Assembly: GCA_965112735.1 (NCBI GenBank)
Contig: OZ218952.1
Location: 62,001 to 126,000, forward strand
Direction of reading: 5' to 3'
DNA length: 64,000 bases
Source: Phaeosaccion multiseriatum
Lineage: Eukaryota; Ochrophyta, other classes
In this document: positions 21,602-32,114 of the stretch, piece by piece
How positions within the stretch are numbered: position 1 is the stretch's first letter
How the letters are laid out: the number at the start of each line of letters is the position of its first letter
The notes under the pieces: generated by a model
What the model was told of the DNA's origin: nothing
The model's database searches: none
Seen by the model: the letters and a program-made list of their open reading frames with translations, nothing else
Position numbers and translations under genes: made by a program

Positions 21602-23999
21602 TTATCGGCGGCCTGCTCGCGGGCGTCGGCGTGACGAGGGGCCGCGAGACCGAAGCAAGCGCTTAGCATCCTCCGCCAAAGAGCGACGAGGGAAAGAGGA
21701 GAGGAATTGCTCTAAAAGAGCAGGAACGTCATCATTCATGACTGTCAAAGGTTCCCAAGTATCGTCGGTGGCATTGAAGCCCTTCCAGGAGGTGTGAACC
21801 TGCCAGGGAGCGCCTTGAGAGGGACGTTGTAGGTCCTTGAAGGCGGAGACGACCCAGGAGGCTGAGTCGTGTGATATCTGCTTAAGTAGCTCAGTACTGA
21901 CATTGAGATGCTGGTCAGCGTAGTAGCACAGGCGACAAGCGTGCACTTCAGAGGTTTGCTTCGAGACAAGGTGTTGCACTTTGTAGACCAGAGTGTCAAT
22001 CTCCTCCAGCACTTTATAAGGGCCTTGCCACACTCCAGAGAGCTTGGAGTAGCGGCTGTTGGAAGCGACAAGGACATAGATGCCCGGCATGTAGAGGCCT
22101 TCGTAGTTGAGGGCAGCCGAGAGAGCCAGCTCCTTGCGGTGTTGATGTCCAAGACGAGTAGTGTCCAGACGACGATTGTGACGGTCGCGAGCCGTCGCCC
22201 GCGAGCGCTCAAGTTGAGCAGCAACCCGTTCGTGTCTCTCTTCAAGAACCGCTTGCAGCTGAGCACCATAGTGGTTGAGCTGTTCAAGAGTTGGCGGCGA
22301 AGATTGGAAGTCAACATCGAAGCTGTCGCCCTGTTGCAAGACGATATCAAGTGGAGTCGTCGAACGTAGGCCAGTGTGCAGAAAGAGTGGAGTCTCTTTG
22401 CGGGTCGAGCTGATCGTGGTGTTGATGGCAGCTTGGACCAGAGGTGTGATCAGATTGTAGTCGTCCGCGTCAATGCGAAACTCAGAGAGGAGAGAGCGGT
22501 AGACTGAAACGACAGTGCGTACAGCTCGTTCAGCGAGACCATTACTCCAAGCAGAGTATGGAGCCGAGAAGCGATGTTTGGCGCGAAGCTCAGTCGCTAG
22601 GCGCTTCATCACATGGTTGAGGAAGTGACTGCCTCGATCACTCTGCCACTTGCTCACTACTCCAAATGTGCTGAACCAGCGCATCAATCCACCAACAGCT
22701 GCGTCTGCAGTGGTGGAAGCGCATTCGTTGAGCATGGTGTAACCACTGAAGGCATCTTGGATGCCCAACAGGTATGGCAAGGAAGTGCAGCCCAAGTCAT
22801 GCATGTGGACGAAGTCGAAATGAATCATCTGATTGGGCTTGGTAGGGTGGACCGCACCGCGAAGAGGGCGAGGTATACGATGCCCATGGGAGTTGGTGAG
22901 GCAATGGAGGCAGAGGTCAACAAAGCGAGTCAGGTCGGCACCAATGGTGTGCCAGTGGAATCGTTCCGAGAGAACGGAGAGAGTGGTGTCGGCAGCGCGA
23001 TGCCCTGCCGATCCTTGATGTGCAATGACAGAGAGTCGGACTTGTAGGTCAATGTCGTCATTGGGTATCCACAGAGGACGTGAAGACGCCGATTGAGGTA
23101 CCACAATGGCGTCGAGGTTAGCATCATGCTCCAGAGAAGCAAGGTGCTGCTGAGCTGCAAGCGCTTCGAGAGTGAGCGTGCCTTGGGCAGCCGCTTGAGA
23201 AGAGCGAATCTCCGCGAGAGAGGGCCACTCAAAGTCACTGTCCATGGAGTCGTGCACTGATCCTGGAGAGAAGGTGCGTTGGAGGGCACTCACGCGTACA
23301 GTGTGGTCTTCCGGAGGATCAAGAGGCTTTGTAGCAGAGCCTGGGACTGAGCGGAAGCGAGAGGTCATGTCACCCCACACGTTCAGCTCGCCACTAAGGT
23401 GGGCGATTTCATAATCAAAGCCCGAGAGGAACACAGACCAGCGTTGCAATCGCTCGCGTGCTGGCTTGTGTACGTCACTGATGATGCTACTGGGCCTGAA
23501 GCAGTATTGCAAATTGCGGTGATCAGTGTAGATGAAGAGGTGCACACCAGACATCAGCCAAGGCAGGCGTTCAAAGGACTGGAGGATAGCAAAGGCTTCC
23601 TTGTCAATGGTGGCGTAGTTGAGCTGAGCTCCGGCAAAGCTACCGCTGAGGAAGGCAAGAGGCTCATGGCGCTGTTCGGCGATGGGCTTGCTGAGGTCCT
23701 CAATGGGCACTTGCGTCACCACATTCCCCCAATGGAGATCACTGGCATCAGGAAAGACACAGCGAGCCTTGTCAGGGTCAGGATGAGCAAGCTTGACTTG
23801 ATCTGCCAGAGCGTCTTTCAGAGCTTGAAAGGCTTTGGAGTGCTCAGGGCCCCACCCCACCGAAGAGAGGGAGACGGAGCGAGCGACACGCTTGGTGCGA
23901 GGAGTAGGAGCGGCAGTGGCGTCAGGGTGACGTCTCTGCTTGCGGTTGCCAGCTGCGGAGAAGACGGTTTGGTTGAGCTCTTGCAGAGGAGCGACGAGC
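21602..23999 (-). pseudogene. gypsy-2 pol, C-terminal part: RNase H, integrase, chromodomain
   Basis: An uninterrupted frame running from the gypsy-3 insertion point to the stop. It encodes RNase H (CVFPDASD, IDKEAF, YTDHRN, LNVWGDMTSRF), a linker, the integrase zinc finger (H-H then CLHC), and the integrase core with D (GIQDAFSG), D (QSDRGSHF) and E (NGLAERAV). A C-terminal chromodomain follows (WKGF, DDTWEPL). It is marked as a pseudogene because its N-terminal half is separated by the 5.8-kb gypsy-3 insertion; this half itself shows no internal stop. Chromodomains at this position target integration to heterochromatin in known chromoviruses. Confidence 0.85.
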
Positions 24000-24247
24000 T
24001 GTGGTAGATTGTCCTGCCTGAGGGTTTCCGGTCACACATTCTGGGGTATAATAAGAATGTCGGTTTCCTAGGCACGCCCCGAGGGGGTTCAACGGCTCTA
24101 ACGTTTCACCCTCCTCTTTGTGGGCACAAGCTTTGCATCAGCAAGTAGTAGAGATATATTATCAATACGGACACTGACGCCCCACCATAGGCGCAGCATA
24201 TACTTAGTCCAAACCCCTTAACGTTTCTACTATCTTAGCTTAGCACA
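24000..24247 (+). repeat. 5' LTR of gypsy-3
   Basis: Begins TGTGGTAGATTGTCC and ends CTTAGCACA. It is 248 bp and nearly identical to 29549-29796. The sequence gaactagttctcgc follows, where a primer-binding site would lie. I could not assign a tRNA. Confidence 0.93.
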
Positions 24248-24314
24248 GAACTAGTTCTCGCTTTAGAAAAGCATTGGAGAAGGATTTTCTCGGACCGATT
24301 GGAGGAGCGGCATC

Positions 24315-27300
24315 ATGGCGGTTCAAGGCATCATCATGAGGGACCCAACCCATTATCCGGAGATACGGACGCCTCTATCTGCGGAAGTCGTCAGCGAGTT
24401 CTTACTGCAGTACGATCAGTCCGCGCTCAGGGATAGGGACAAGCCGCTGGATATCCCCAGCATGGTGCAGCTCATCGAACCAGCACACCGTTTTGGAATA
24501 GCCATCGCCAATAAAGTGTCGGAGGCTCAGCTAACGTCCAAGATGGTACGGGATTACTTGGAGAGGTGGTTGAAGAAGAATCGCAGGGAGGACGTCAACG
24601 GCAACGCCACTCTTAATGAGATCATCAGGAGGACGGTAATCGAGTACGACCCAGACCCTCTTCAGTTCAAGCACAATCTCCAGTATATGTGCCAGCAATA
24701 CCTTCGCGCGATTCACGAGTCGGCAGCAAGGAAGGAGTACCTGAATCTGAACCCCACCGATACGAATTACCTTGGTCCGAACGGAAAGCACGCTGCCAAA
24801 GGGATGCAGCGAGGCTTACTTACCGTCATCAAGAATTATGACCCATGCATGGAGAAGATGCTGGTGGACGCGTTCAAAGATGGACAGAAGGACTGGGGAG
24901 AGCATCACGGGGAGTGGATGGAGAAATTCGTCAAACACTTATGCCAGTGGGCCACCATGAGAGCGGCAGCACGGCGTATCGGCGGTAAGGCCGAACATTT
25001 CCTTCCCGGACTCAAGGGTGACCAAGGGGCATCTGGAGGCGGCGGGGGGGGCGGTGGTGGGCAAGGCAAAGGTGCAGGCGGCAAGCGCAAGTGGCAGCAG
25101 GAGCAGCAGCCAAAGCGTACGGGTGCAGAGACCTCCTCGAAGGAGACAGCGGCGGGCAAAGAGACAGCCAGCAACCCATTGAAGAAGGCCCGTACTCCGA
25201 AGTGCTGGGCCTGCGACAAGCCGCATCGGATTGACGACTGCCCTACAACCACTGCCGAAGACAAGAAACGCATCAAGGCAGAGAAACAGAAGGCATGGGA
25301 GCAGAGGAAGGCTGAGGCGAAGAAACCGGGGGTGACGTCCGTCTCATCTTCTTCGGCTGCGGCAGGTGTTTCTTTGCCAGGGCCAGTTGCTATGGACCTC
25401 ACGGGAGACCGCATGAGCGTGGTTCTCGTGAATGACACGACTCCGGAGGTGCGGATGTCGGCGCAAGCCCTGTTTGACAGCGGATGCGATGTGGGTATGG
25501 TCATGGGTGGTGACCTGGCTCGCACGTGGGTCGGAAAGGGTGGTGGCGTACTAGAGGCCTGTGAGCCTTCGGAGTGCGTCACTGCTGCTGGACCTGTGAC
25601 TGCCAACGAAGTGTTGTGCGGCAGTCACCTTGAGATAGAGCTGAGTCATGGAAGCGTGAGTACAGCGCAGCTGGACAAGGAGTTCAGATCCATATTGGTT
25701 CTTGAGAGCTTGGGCAGCAGACTGATTCTGGGCCGGCCTTTGCATAAGGCACTGGGCTTGGAATCTTTGACTGAGCAGTTGCACAGAGTGCACGAGAAAC
25801 GGTCGGAGGAGACCCTGCAGAGGGAGCGTGACGACGCTTCCCCTGCGACAGGGGCCGCCCCGACTAAGCAGCAGAGTGTTGAGAAGAGCGTGTGTTCTAT
25901 GGGCGTTGAAGCCATCCAAGACTTTGTCGATTATGAGGCAAGCAACTTCCCCGTGAAAGTATTGGGGGTAGGAGCGCAGGAGGTTGCGGCCGAGAGCCCC
26001 CCTCCTGTCGCCAGTGCAGAGACACCAGAGGTTAGCGCCATTGGCGGCCAACCGCTTAATAATAAAGACCGTGAAGAGTGTGAAGGTGTACCGGATACTA
26101 TTCAAGGGCCATCAGAGGGAGTTCCCCCTTCTGAGGCACGCCGTAGAGAGGTGCTAGGTCCCATTGTGGACAAAGCAATCACTGATCATGATTTCCCTGC
26201 GGAGCTGAGAGAGCCAATGATGGAAGCTCTCTTAGAGTTCGACGTATGGCGGGAAGAGTTGCTCTTTAGCGACGGCCCCGCTAACGTAGAGCCAATGGAG
26301 GTGACGTTTACCACTAAGGTACCGAGCTCCCGTCTCCCCATAAGGCAACAAGGCGCAAAGGGTGCTTTTGTAAATGACTTTTGCAACAAGTTGATAGACA
26401 AAGGCCTGGGTTATAGCAACCCGCAGAGCGCTCATGGCAGCCCGGCGTTTGCAGTGGGCAAACCCGGCAAGCCAGGCAAGTACCGTATCGTCTGCGACTT
26501 TCGCGAAGTCAATGAAAAGGTACAGAAGGTCGATTTTGGGATGATGAACATTGAAGACGCCGTAGCCTCCATGTTGGGTTGCCTATGGTTCATCGAGATA
26601 GATGGGGTTGACATGTATTGGCAATTCCCACTAGGCAAGTTGAGCCAAGTTGCTCACACCTATATATTCCCAAATGGCAAAGTGACGCCAACTCGAGTAC
26701 CCCAGGGGGCTAAGAACTCGGGCGCTTACGTCCAAGGCCAGATGACCCACCTCTTTCGCAAAGAGTTGTGCAAGACCCACGCCGTCTACATTCACAACGT
26801 AGCGTACTGGGCAAAGGTGGGAGAGGAGATGGTGAGTCTCACTCGACTGACGATGAAGCGCCTTCACAGCGCCAACATCAAGATAGGATTGAGCTCCTTC
26901 CGCTTCGGCAAAGAGCTTAAGTTCCTAGGCCGCGTGCACGACCGACGCGGCACACGACATGACCCCGCCAGAGTGCAGGGCCTGACCAGTCTCGCGGCCC
27001 CAGAGACGGCTGGAGATTTGATGACTTTCCTCTGCAGCCTGCAGTGGTTTCATCGATACATCAAGGACTTCGCTAAGCTAGTGGGTCCTTTGAACGCGCT
27101 GTTGAACAAAGCCCTCGGGCAGGCTAACGCTAAGCCTCATCAGCACAAGCGCTCCAAGGCAGTGGCCAAGACGATTCCATTGGCTTCTGTGGGGTGGGAC
27201 ATAGAGCACGACGACGCTTTCTTCCAGATCAAGCGCGTTCTTGCACAGAACACGGTGCTGTCGCACCCAGACCCAACCAAACTGGCACTGGTATTCCCAG

Positions 27301-29501
27301 ATGCTAGTGACCTCTACTGGGGATGTATGATTACATACATAGACCCCAAAGAGCTGTGCCTTCCGGTACATGAGATGAACCACATCCCGGTGGCCTTCGG
27401 CTCAGGCGCCTTTGAAGGCGCAGAGCTGAGGCGTGCCACCATCGACAAGGAAGGAGACGCGACACTCCGAGGCTTGATCCAGAACGAGTACGCTTTGGTC
27501 GGGGCACAGAAAGTGCACATCTTTTGCGACCATCGCAACTTGGCGTTCATGATGAGCAACGACAGCAAGTACCCTGGCATGACTAAGCCTATGAGGGACA
27601 GGCTGCAGCGTCAGGCCGTGCGCCTTCAGAGCTTTGACTACGTCATTGTCCACTTCCCTGGTCATCTCCATGATTGGGCCGACCCCATTAGCAGGCGGTA
27701 CACGCACCCGGTGAGCCTCACCCCTAGTGTGCTCGCCTTGGGCAAGTTTGGACCCATGCAAGTGTTTGACACTATGTGTGACGACTTCACTTGGCCCTCC
27801 ACAACTGAGATTGCCAGTCTGCAGGCCGACGCTCTTCAGGAGCTCCAGCAGGCTAGCAAGGAGGTGGGAGAGAACGGGCGCCGCCTGCTCCTCTCATCAG
27901 TTGGTGACGACGGGTTGATTCGAGCGTGCCATCCGACGAGCAACCCCGCTGACAGCACCCGCATTTGGATTCCCTCGGTGGGAGCCAAGGCGGAAGACAT
28001 GCACCTGAGGCTGTGTGTGACTGGCCATCAGGGTATGATGGGCCATCAGGGAGAGACAAACACCTTGAGTGCTATTAAGGAGAAGTTCATTTGGCACTCG
28101 CTAGACAAGGACGTGCGAAGCCTCGTTCAGAACTGTCTCCACTGCCTCACCAACGGCAAGGGCGAGAGAGTGCCTCGCCCCCTGCTAGCTCAATGGCACG
28201 CCACTGGACCCCAGCAACTCATCTGGTTTGACTTCGTCAAGATTGGCGATGGAGTCATATGGGCAGAGTCCCCAGAAGGGTTCATGAAGCTTCAGGTCAA
28301 GCAAGTGCTGTGCATCTTTGATGATTTTTCATCATTGTCAATGTATGAGCCATGTTTGGAAGCTACTGCACGAGTGTGTGCACGCGGTCTGTTGCGCTGG
28401 TTCGCACAGCATGGCGTAGTGCCCAGGTGGCAGAGTGACCGAGGCAGTCATTTCCTAAATGAGGTGATACGTGAGTTAAGTCAGCTCTTGCGGTGCAACC
28501 ACCACTTTGTGGTGGCACACAACCCATACAGTCGAGGATTGGGCGAGCGTGGTGTACAGACACTGCAGAAGATCATGAGATCAATGATGTCTGAACTACG
28601 GCAGCCGCCCGAGACATGGCCGCAGCTACTGCCAGTGATGGAGGCTGTTGAGAACAGCTCCAACAAGAGCAGTCGGTCTAACTTGTCTCCCATCCAGCTG
28701 CACAGTGGTCACGTACCACAGCGGCCTCTCGACACGATTTTGATCCACGACGCGGATCGAATGCAAAAGGTTCGGCTACTGCAGCTGACCCCGGCGCAGA
28801 GAGACACCCTTGCGACACAACTCCATCAGAGGAAGGAGGGGCAGCATGCCGAGGCGGCGCGCCAACTGACTACCCTCCGCGATCACAAGCGCGATGGCAT
28901 CAACCAGAGGTTGATGAGTGGCAGACGTGGTGCAGAGCATCGTCAGGACTTGGCCAGAGCTAAGCAGCTCAACAGCGAGACGCTGTTTCAGGTCGGAGTC
29001 TACGTACTCGTTGCAACAGTAGGGCCTACAAGCAAGATACTAGGCAAGTGGCATGGGCCCTGCCGAGTGCTTGAAGCCCTTGAGCAACACGTGTACAAGG
29101 TGGAGGAGCTTGTGGGCAAGAAGCGTACCTATGAGGTACACATCAGCCGGCTCCGCTACTACTGCGGTGCTCACGTTAACGTCACTACCGACGTACTTCA
29201 ACAGATTTCATATAACACCCAAGACTTTGTGGTGGAGGCCTTTGAAGGCCTCGTTAAGCACGCAGATGATTCATGGCACGTCATTGTTAAGTGGCGTGGC
29301 TTTGACGCCCTCGAGAATAGCGAGGAGCCCATCGAGGCGCTGCACGAAGATACTCCACGTTTACTGGAGACCTACCTGCAGCACCATCAGGACAAGCAGT
29401 TGATCAGCGCAGTCCGAGCCTATCTGCGCAAGACTACGACGCGATCGGCTACTAAGCCGCCGCGCTCCGCGCGCACACGAAAGCGGACACAAACTAGATG
29501 A
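24315..29501 (+). CDS. gypsy-3 gag-pol polyprotein (1728 aa)
   Basis: One frame encodes all products. Gag ends in a zinc knuckle, CWACDKPHRIDDC (about residue 296). Retropepsin follows (LFDSGCDVG, about 384), then RT (YRIVCDFREVNE about 725; TPTRVPQGAKNS; catalytic box YIHN about 824). RNase H has D in LVFPDASD (about 995), E in IDKEGD, D in FCDHRN, and HDWADPIS. Integrase has an H-H-C-C finger (about 1235-1280) and D, D, E in FDDFSS, SDRGSH and GLGERGV. The chromodomain is at about 1638-1695. The RT box should read Y/F-x-D-D. Here it is H-N, where gypsy-1 and gypsy-2 have D-N, so the encoded RT is probably inactive. A start at 24315 fits the leader; an internal ATG at 24336 is also possible. 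Confidence 0.93.
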   Translation: MAVQGIIMRDPTHYPEIRTPLSAEVVSEFLLQYDQSALRDRDKPLDIPSMVQLIEPAHRFGIAIANKVSEAQLTSKMVRDYLERWLKKNRREDVNGNATLNEIIRRTVIEYDPDPLQFKHNLQYMCQQYLRAIHESAARKEYLNLNPTDTNYLGPNGKHAAKGMQRGLLTVIKNYDPCMEKMLVDAFKDGQKDWGEHHGEWMEKFVKHLCQWATMRAAARRIGGKAEHFLPGLKGDQGASGGGGGGGGGQGKGAGGKRKWQQEQQPKRTGAETSSKETAAGKETASNPLKKARTPKCWACDKPHRIDDCPTTTAEDKKRIKAEKQKAWEQRKAEAKKPGVTSVSSSSAAAGVSLPGPVAMDLTGDRMSVVLVNDTTPEVRMSAQALFDSGCDVGMVMGGDLARTWVGKGGGVLEACEPSECVTAAGPVTANEVLCGSHLEIELSHGSVSTAQLDKEFRSILVLESLGSRLILGRPLHKALGLESLTEQLHRVHEKRSEETLQRERDDASPATGAAPTKQQSVEKSVCSMGVEAIQDFVDYEASNFPVKVLGVGAQEVAAESPPPVASAETPEVSAIGGQPLNNKDREECEGVPDTIQGPSEGVPPSEARRREVLGPIVDKAITDHDFPAELREPMMEALLEFDVWREELLFSDGPANVEPMEVTFTTKVPSSRLPIRQQGAKGAFVNDFCNKLIDKGLGYSNPQSAHGSPAFAVGKPGKPGKYRIVCDFREVNEKVQKVDFGMMNIEDAVASMLGCLWFIEIDGVDMYWQFPLGKLSQVAHTYIFPNGKVTPTRVPQGAKNSGAYVQGQMTHLFRKELCKTHAVYIHNVAYWAKVGEEMVSLTRLTMKRLHSANIKIGLSSFRFGKELKFLGRVHDRRGTRHDPARVQGLTSLAAPETAGDLMTFLCSLQWFHRYIKDFAKLVGPLNALLNKALGQANAKPHQHKRSKAVAKTIPLASVGWDIEHDDAFFQIKRVLAQNTVLSHPDPTKLALVFPDASDLYWGCMITYIDPKELCLPVHEMNHIPVAFGSGAFEGAELRRATIDKEGDATLRGLIQNEYALVGAQKVHIFCDHRNLAFMMSNDSKYPGMTKPMRDRLQRQAVRLQSFDYVIVHFPGHLHDWADPISRRYTHPVSLTPSVLALGKFGPMQVFDTMCDDFTWPSTTEIASLQADALQELQQASKEVGENGRRLLLSSVGDDGLIRACHPTSNPADSTRIWIPSVGAKAEDMHLRLCVTGHQGMMGHQGETNTLSAIKEKFIWHSLDKDVRSLVQNCLHCLTNGKGERVPRPLLAQWHATGPQQLIWFDFVKIGDGVIWAESPEGFMKLQVKQVLCIFDDFSSLSMYEPCLEATARVCARGLLRWFAQHGVVPRWQSDRGSHFLNEVIRELSQLLRCNHHFVVAHNPYSRGLGERGVQTLQKIMRSMMSELRQPPETWPQLLPVMEAVENSSNKSSRSNLSPIQLHSGHVPQRPLDTILIHDADRMQKVRLLQLTPAQRDTLATQLHQRKEGQHAEAARQLTTLRDHKRDGINQRLMSGRRGAEHRQDLARAKQLNSETLFQVGVYVLVATVGPTSKILGKWHGPCRVLEALEQHVYKVEELVGKKRTYEVHISRLRYYCGAHVNVTTDVLQQISYNTQDFVVEAFEGLVKHADDSWHVIVKWRGFDALENSEEPIEALHEDTPRLLETYLQHHQDKQLISAVRAYLRKTTTRSATKPPRSARTRKRTQTR

Positions 29502-29548
29502 TAGACACACTTACTTCCCAGTTGGCTCGAACTGTCGCTTGGGGGTAG

Positions 29549-29796
29549 TGTGGTAGATTGTCCTGCCTGAGGGTTTCCGGTCACACATTCTGGGGTATAA
29601 TAAGAATGTCGGTTTCCTAGGCACGCCCCGAGGGGGTTCAACGGCTCTAACGTTTCACCCTCCTCTTTGTGGGCACAAGCTTTGCATCAGCAAGTAGTAG
29701 AGATATATTATCAATGCGGACACTGACGCCCCACCATAGGCGCAGCATATACTTAGTCCAAACCCCTTAACGTTTCTACTATCTTAGCTTAGCACA
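29549..29796 (+). repeat. 3' LTR of gypsy-3
   Basis: 248 bp, one difference from the 5' LTR. It is followed by the duplicated target GAGC and then gypsy-2 RT on the opposite strand. Confidence 0.93.
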
Positions 29797-29800
29797 GAGC

Positions 29801-30432
29801 TCTGCAAAGCGTGGGATGCAGTCTCGCATCCAGCCAGCAGCGGCGACGAATTGAATCAACTCAGCACCGTTCTTGGGCTCCTCGAGGTCGAGGAGACCTT
29901 GGATCTTGACAGGGTCATGCTTGACGCCGTCGCCATCATAGATCTTCCCGCAGAACTTTTGCGAGTTGCCAATGGATACACCCGAGAGCCCGAGCTTGAA
30001 ACCGGCCTTGGCGAGTGCATCGAGCACAGACTGAAGAATGGAGCGGAACTCTTCCTCCGTGTGGGCCCAGATGGTGATGTTGTCGATCCAGGTAACAAGG
30101 TTGGTGCCGAAATGTTCAGAGAGGCACTTAGCTAGAGTGCTCTGTGCAAACTCACTGGCATTGAGGATGCCTTGAGTCACACGCGTGGGAGTAAACTTCC
30201 CGTCAGGGGTGCAGTAGGTGAGGATCTCTTGGCTGGAGAGATCGAGGGGCAGCTGCCAGAACATGTTGGCAAGGTCAAGCTCACAGAAGAAGCGTGCTCC
30301 GCGCATCTTGGCACTGATCTCAGAGAGATTGGGCATGGGAAAGCGGGAGCGAAGAGTGCGAAGGTTGACTTCTTGGTAGTCAGCTACCTGCCTGAACTGT
30401 CCAGGCTTGTCGGGCTTCTGGATACAGAAAGC
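29801..30432 (-). pseudogene. gypsy-2 pol, middle part: reverse transcriptase core
   Basis: An open minus-strand frame with RT motifs: FCIQKPDKPGQFRQV, FFCELDLANMFWQLPL, FTPTRVTQGILNASEF, the catalytic box TWIDNITIW, and the thumb and connection (KFCGKIYDGDGVKHDP). It is bounded by TRIM-A on the upstream side (30433) and by gypsy-3 on the downstream side. The catalytic box has Asn in place of the second Asp, as in gypsy-1. Confidence 0.88.
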
Positions 30433-30642
30433 TGAGCTACCTGGGATGTGGGACAGACCACACACCCCAGACAACCAACAAGCAAGGGGTTCTTATCCTA
30501 TGTAGAGCGTGTATTAGCTTTCCTTATCAATCTCACTTTCCTATCTATCCTCCTCCTGCGACATGCCGTTCATATGAAGCACGTGTTCCCCAAATGGCGA
30601 CAATCCGGATTCGAACATAACAAACACCTTTGAGACTCCACA
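30433..30642 (-). repeat. 3' LTR of TRIM-A
   Basis: 210 bp. On the minus strand it starts TGTGGAGTCTC and ends GGTAGCTCA. It differs from the partner at 33244-33453 only at the A or G of GGT(A/G)GCTCA. Confidence 0.9.
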
Positions 30643-30655
30643 ACTTCCCCCCCCC

Positions 30656-31330
30656 AAGACCGAGGCCAACCAGCCAAGGACTGAGAAAACTGTGGGGCGA
30701 AAAGGAGCAGCTCACACACAAACCTCTAATAGAACTATAGCAAACCAATGGGGAAAGAAACAAAGTCCAAAACCCCATGCATCTAGCAGCAGGCAAAGCA
30801 GCAAAGCATCCATATTCCAAAGCGTAGCACCAACTTCTTCAGCAAACAAAAGAAAATAACGGTGAGACACAACACCAAAAAGAAAAATGAGAACAACCAC
30901 ATACTAACCGACCCGTACCCGTTGTGCACACAGCGAGCTGAAGCATGAATACCGATCAATGCCAACCCCCCAAGTCGTAGCGCCAGCAGTGTTGCCTCCA
31001 AAAGAAAACCAAGCTCTCGAGCTCCAGAAGAGTTGATCAGACCCTGCGCAATAAGCAGCAGTAGCAGTAGCAGCAATCCCATCAATAAAGCAAACCAAAT
31101 CCCAAATGCGTGCAGCGTATCCTCGTCTCAATGTGTGTCATCAAAGGACGGCAATACCTCCAAACAAAGCCGCAGGCAGAGCAGCATAATCCAATTTCCA
31201 TAGCAAGCACCAAGTAACCAGCTCCAGCAGCATCCATGCGGCATATACATCGCGAAAACACTGCGAAATCCGCTGACAAGGCCAGCATAAACAGCAAAGT
31301 GCGTCCGATGCAGCAAATTCAAATTCTTTT
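30656..31330 (-). other. TRIM-A interior, hydrophobic broken frames
   Basis: Between the purine tract and the conserved segment the minus strand has several overlapping short frames rich in Leu, Phe, Cys and Trp (for example starting at 31085, 31297 and 31322). None is long enough or conserved enough to call a gene. They could be the decayed C-terminal part of the protein encoded further upstream. Confidence 0.35.
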
Positions 31331-31335
31331 TGGAA

Positions 31336-32050
31336 TCACAGATCCAAAAATGTCCATATAACCAACCCCTGTAGAAAAGCCGAAAATGCCCTCACAGAAG
31401 CACTCATGTTTTCCACTCCAAGCTCCTCGAACATCAACTCGTAGAAGCTATCCTTCAGCATACGCCGTACCAAGACCACTCCGCTGCGATTCCAATCGTC
31501 CGCCGCGAACTTCCGCTGTACCAGCTGAACAATACAACGAATGCAAAACACCTCGGTGCTGCGGTCCCGAAAAACGAACAAGTCCAATATCTCAAGCGCT
31601 GCTGCACCAATCCATCGACCACCGAGCCCGATAGCAAGAGGATAATCCATCCCTACTGCCGCAAGTAAGTCGCGCAAGCACAGCAAACCACAAGCCCTTT
31701 TCTCTCCCATTGCCCACGTTCACACCGCTCACGAGCCCCAACGCCGAAAAATCCATCACCTGCTCCTCTGCATCACAGGCAGGCCCCAAAACCCACTCCA
31801 TAGCTATTGTGAACGACCAATCGTCATGCCCCCGCCGTCGATGGCAGATAAGTAGCCACATTGCTCAATGCCCCAATTTCCTTCAGCACCGGACGACGGG
31901 CATCTCCGCACACCCCGTAGATGGCCACCAAATGCTGCTGTACCTCCCGAAATGCAAGCGCCGTACACTCCCAATGCCGCCTTCCAATTCCTAATGCCTC
32001 CCTTGCATGCTGCGCCCCTCCTGTCGCGCTTCGCTTCGCTGTTCTGGCCA
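31336..32050 (-). pseudogene. TRIM-A conserved protein segment (C-x-R-C block)
   Basis: The frame at 31336-31710 encodes 124 aa with LCLRDLL, VGM-YP, GGRWIGAA-LEILDLF, EVFCIRC and FYELMFEELG. It aligns along its length with the minus strand of each 2.62-kb unit (for example 11650-11980). Further upstream similarity (VATYL near 31860, RLVVHNS-like near 31820) is in other frames, so the gene is broken or has lost introns. Family unknown. Two cysteines spaced C-x2-C, followed by a basic helix-like stretch, could bind metal, but this is a guess. Confidence 0.5.
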
Positions 32051-32114
32051 CAGGTTCAATATCCGCTCCACACGCAAACTCAAGGCGCCAACCACCATCA
32101 AAGTGCTCCCCGGT

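Larger units (their letters stand above)
24000..29796 (+). mobile_element. gypsy-3: complete Ty3/gypsy chromodomain retrotransposon
   Basis: Two 248-bp LTRs flank a single gag-pol frame. The target GAGC is duplicated at 23996-23999 and 29797-29800. Removing the element plus one GAGC rejoins the gypsy-2 codons for FAELVAPLQEL. The LTRs differ at one base (A or G near 24176 and 29725), so insertion was recent. A G-rich tract (cttgggggtag) precedes the 3' LTR. The element is structurally whole but has an altered RT catalytic box (see its CDS). Confidence 0.95.

Noticed and set aside
22613-24007. Plus-strand frames of 144-202 aa opposite gypsy-2 integrase and RNase H
   Set aside because: Antisense to conserved pol domains with all catalytic motifs.
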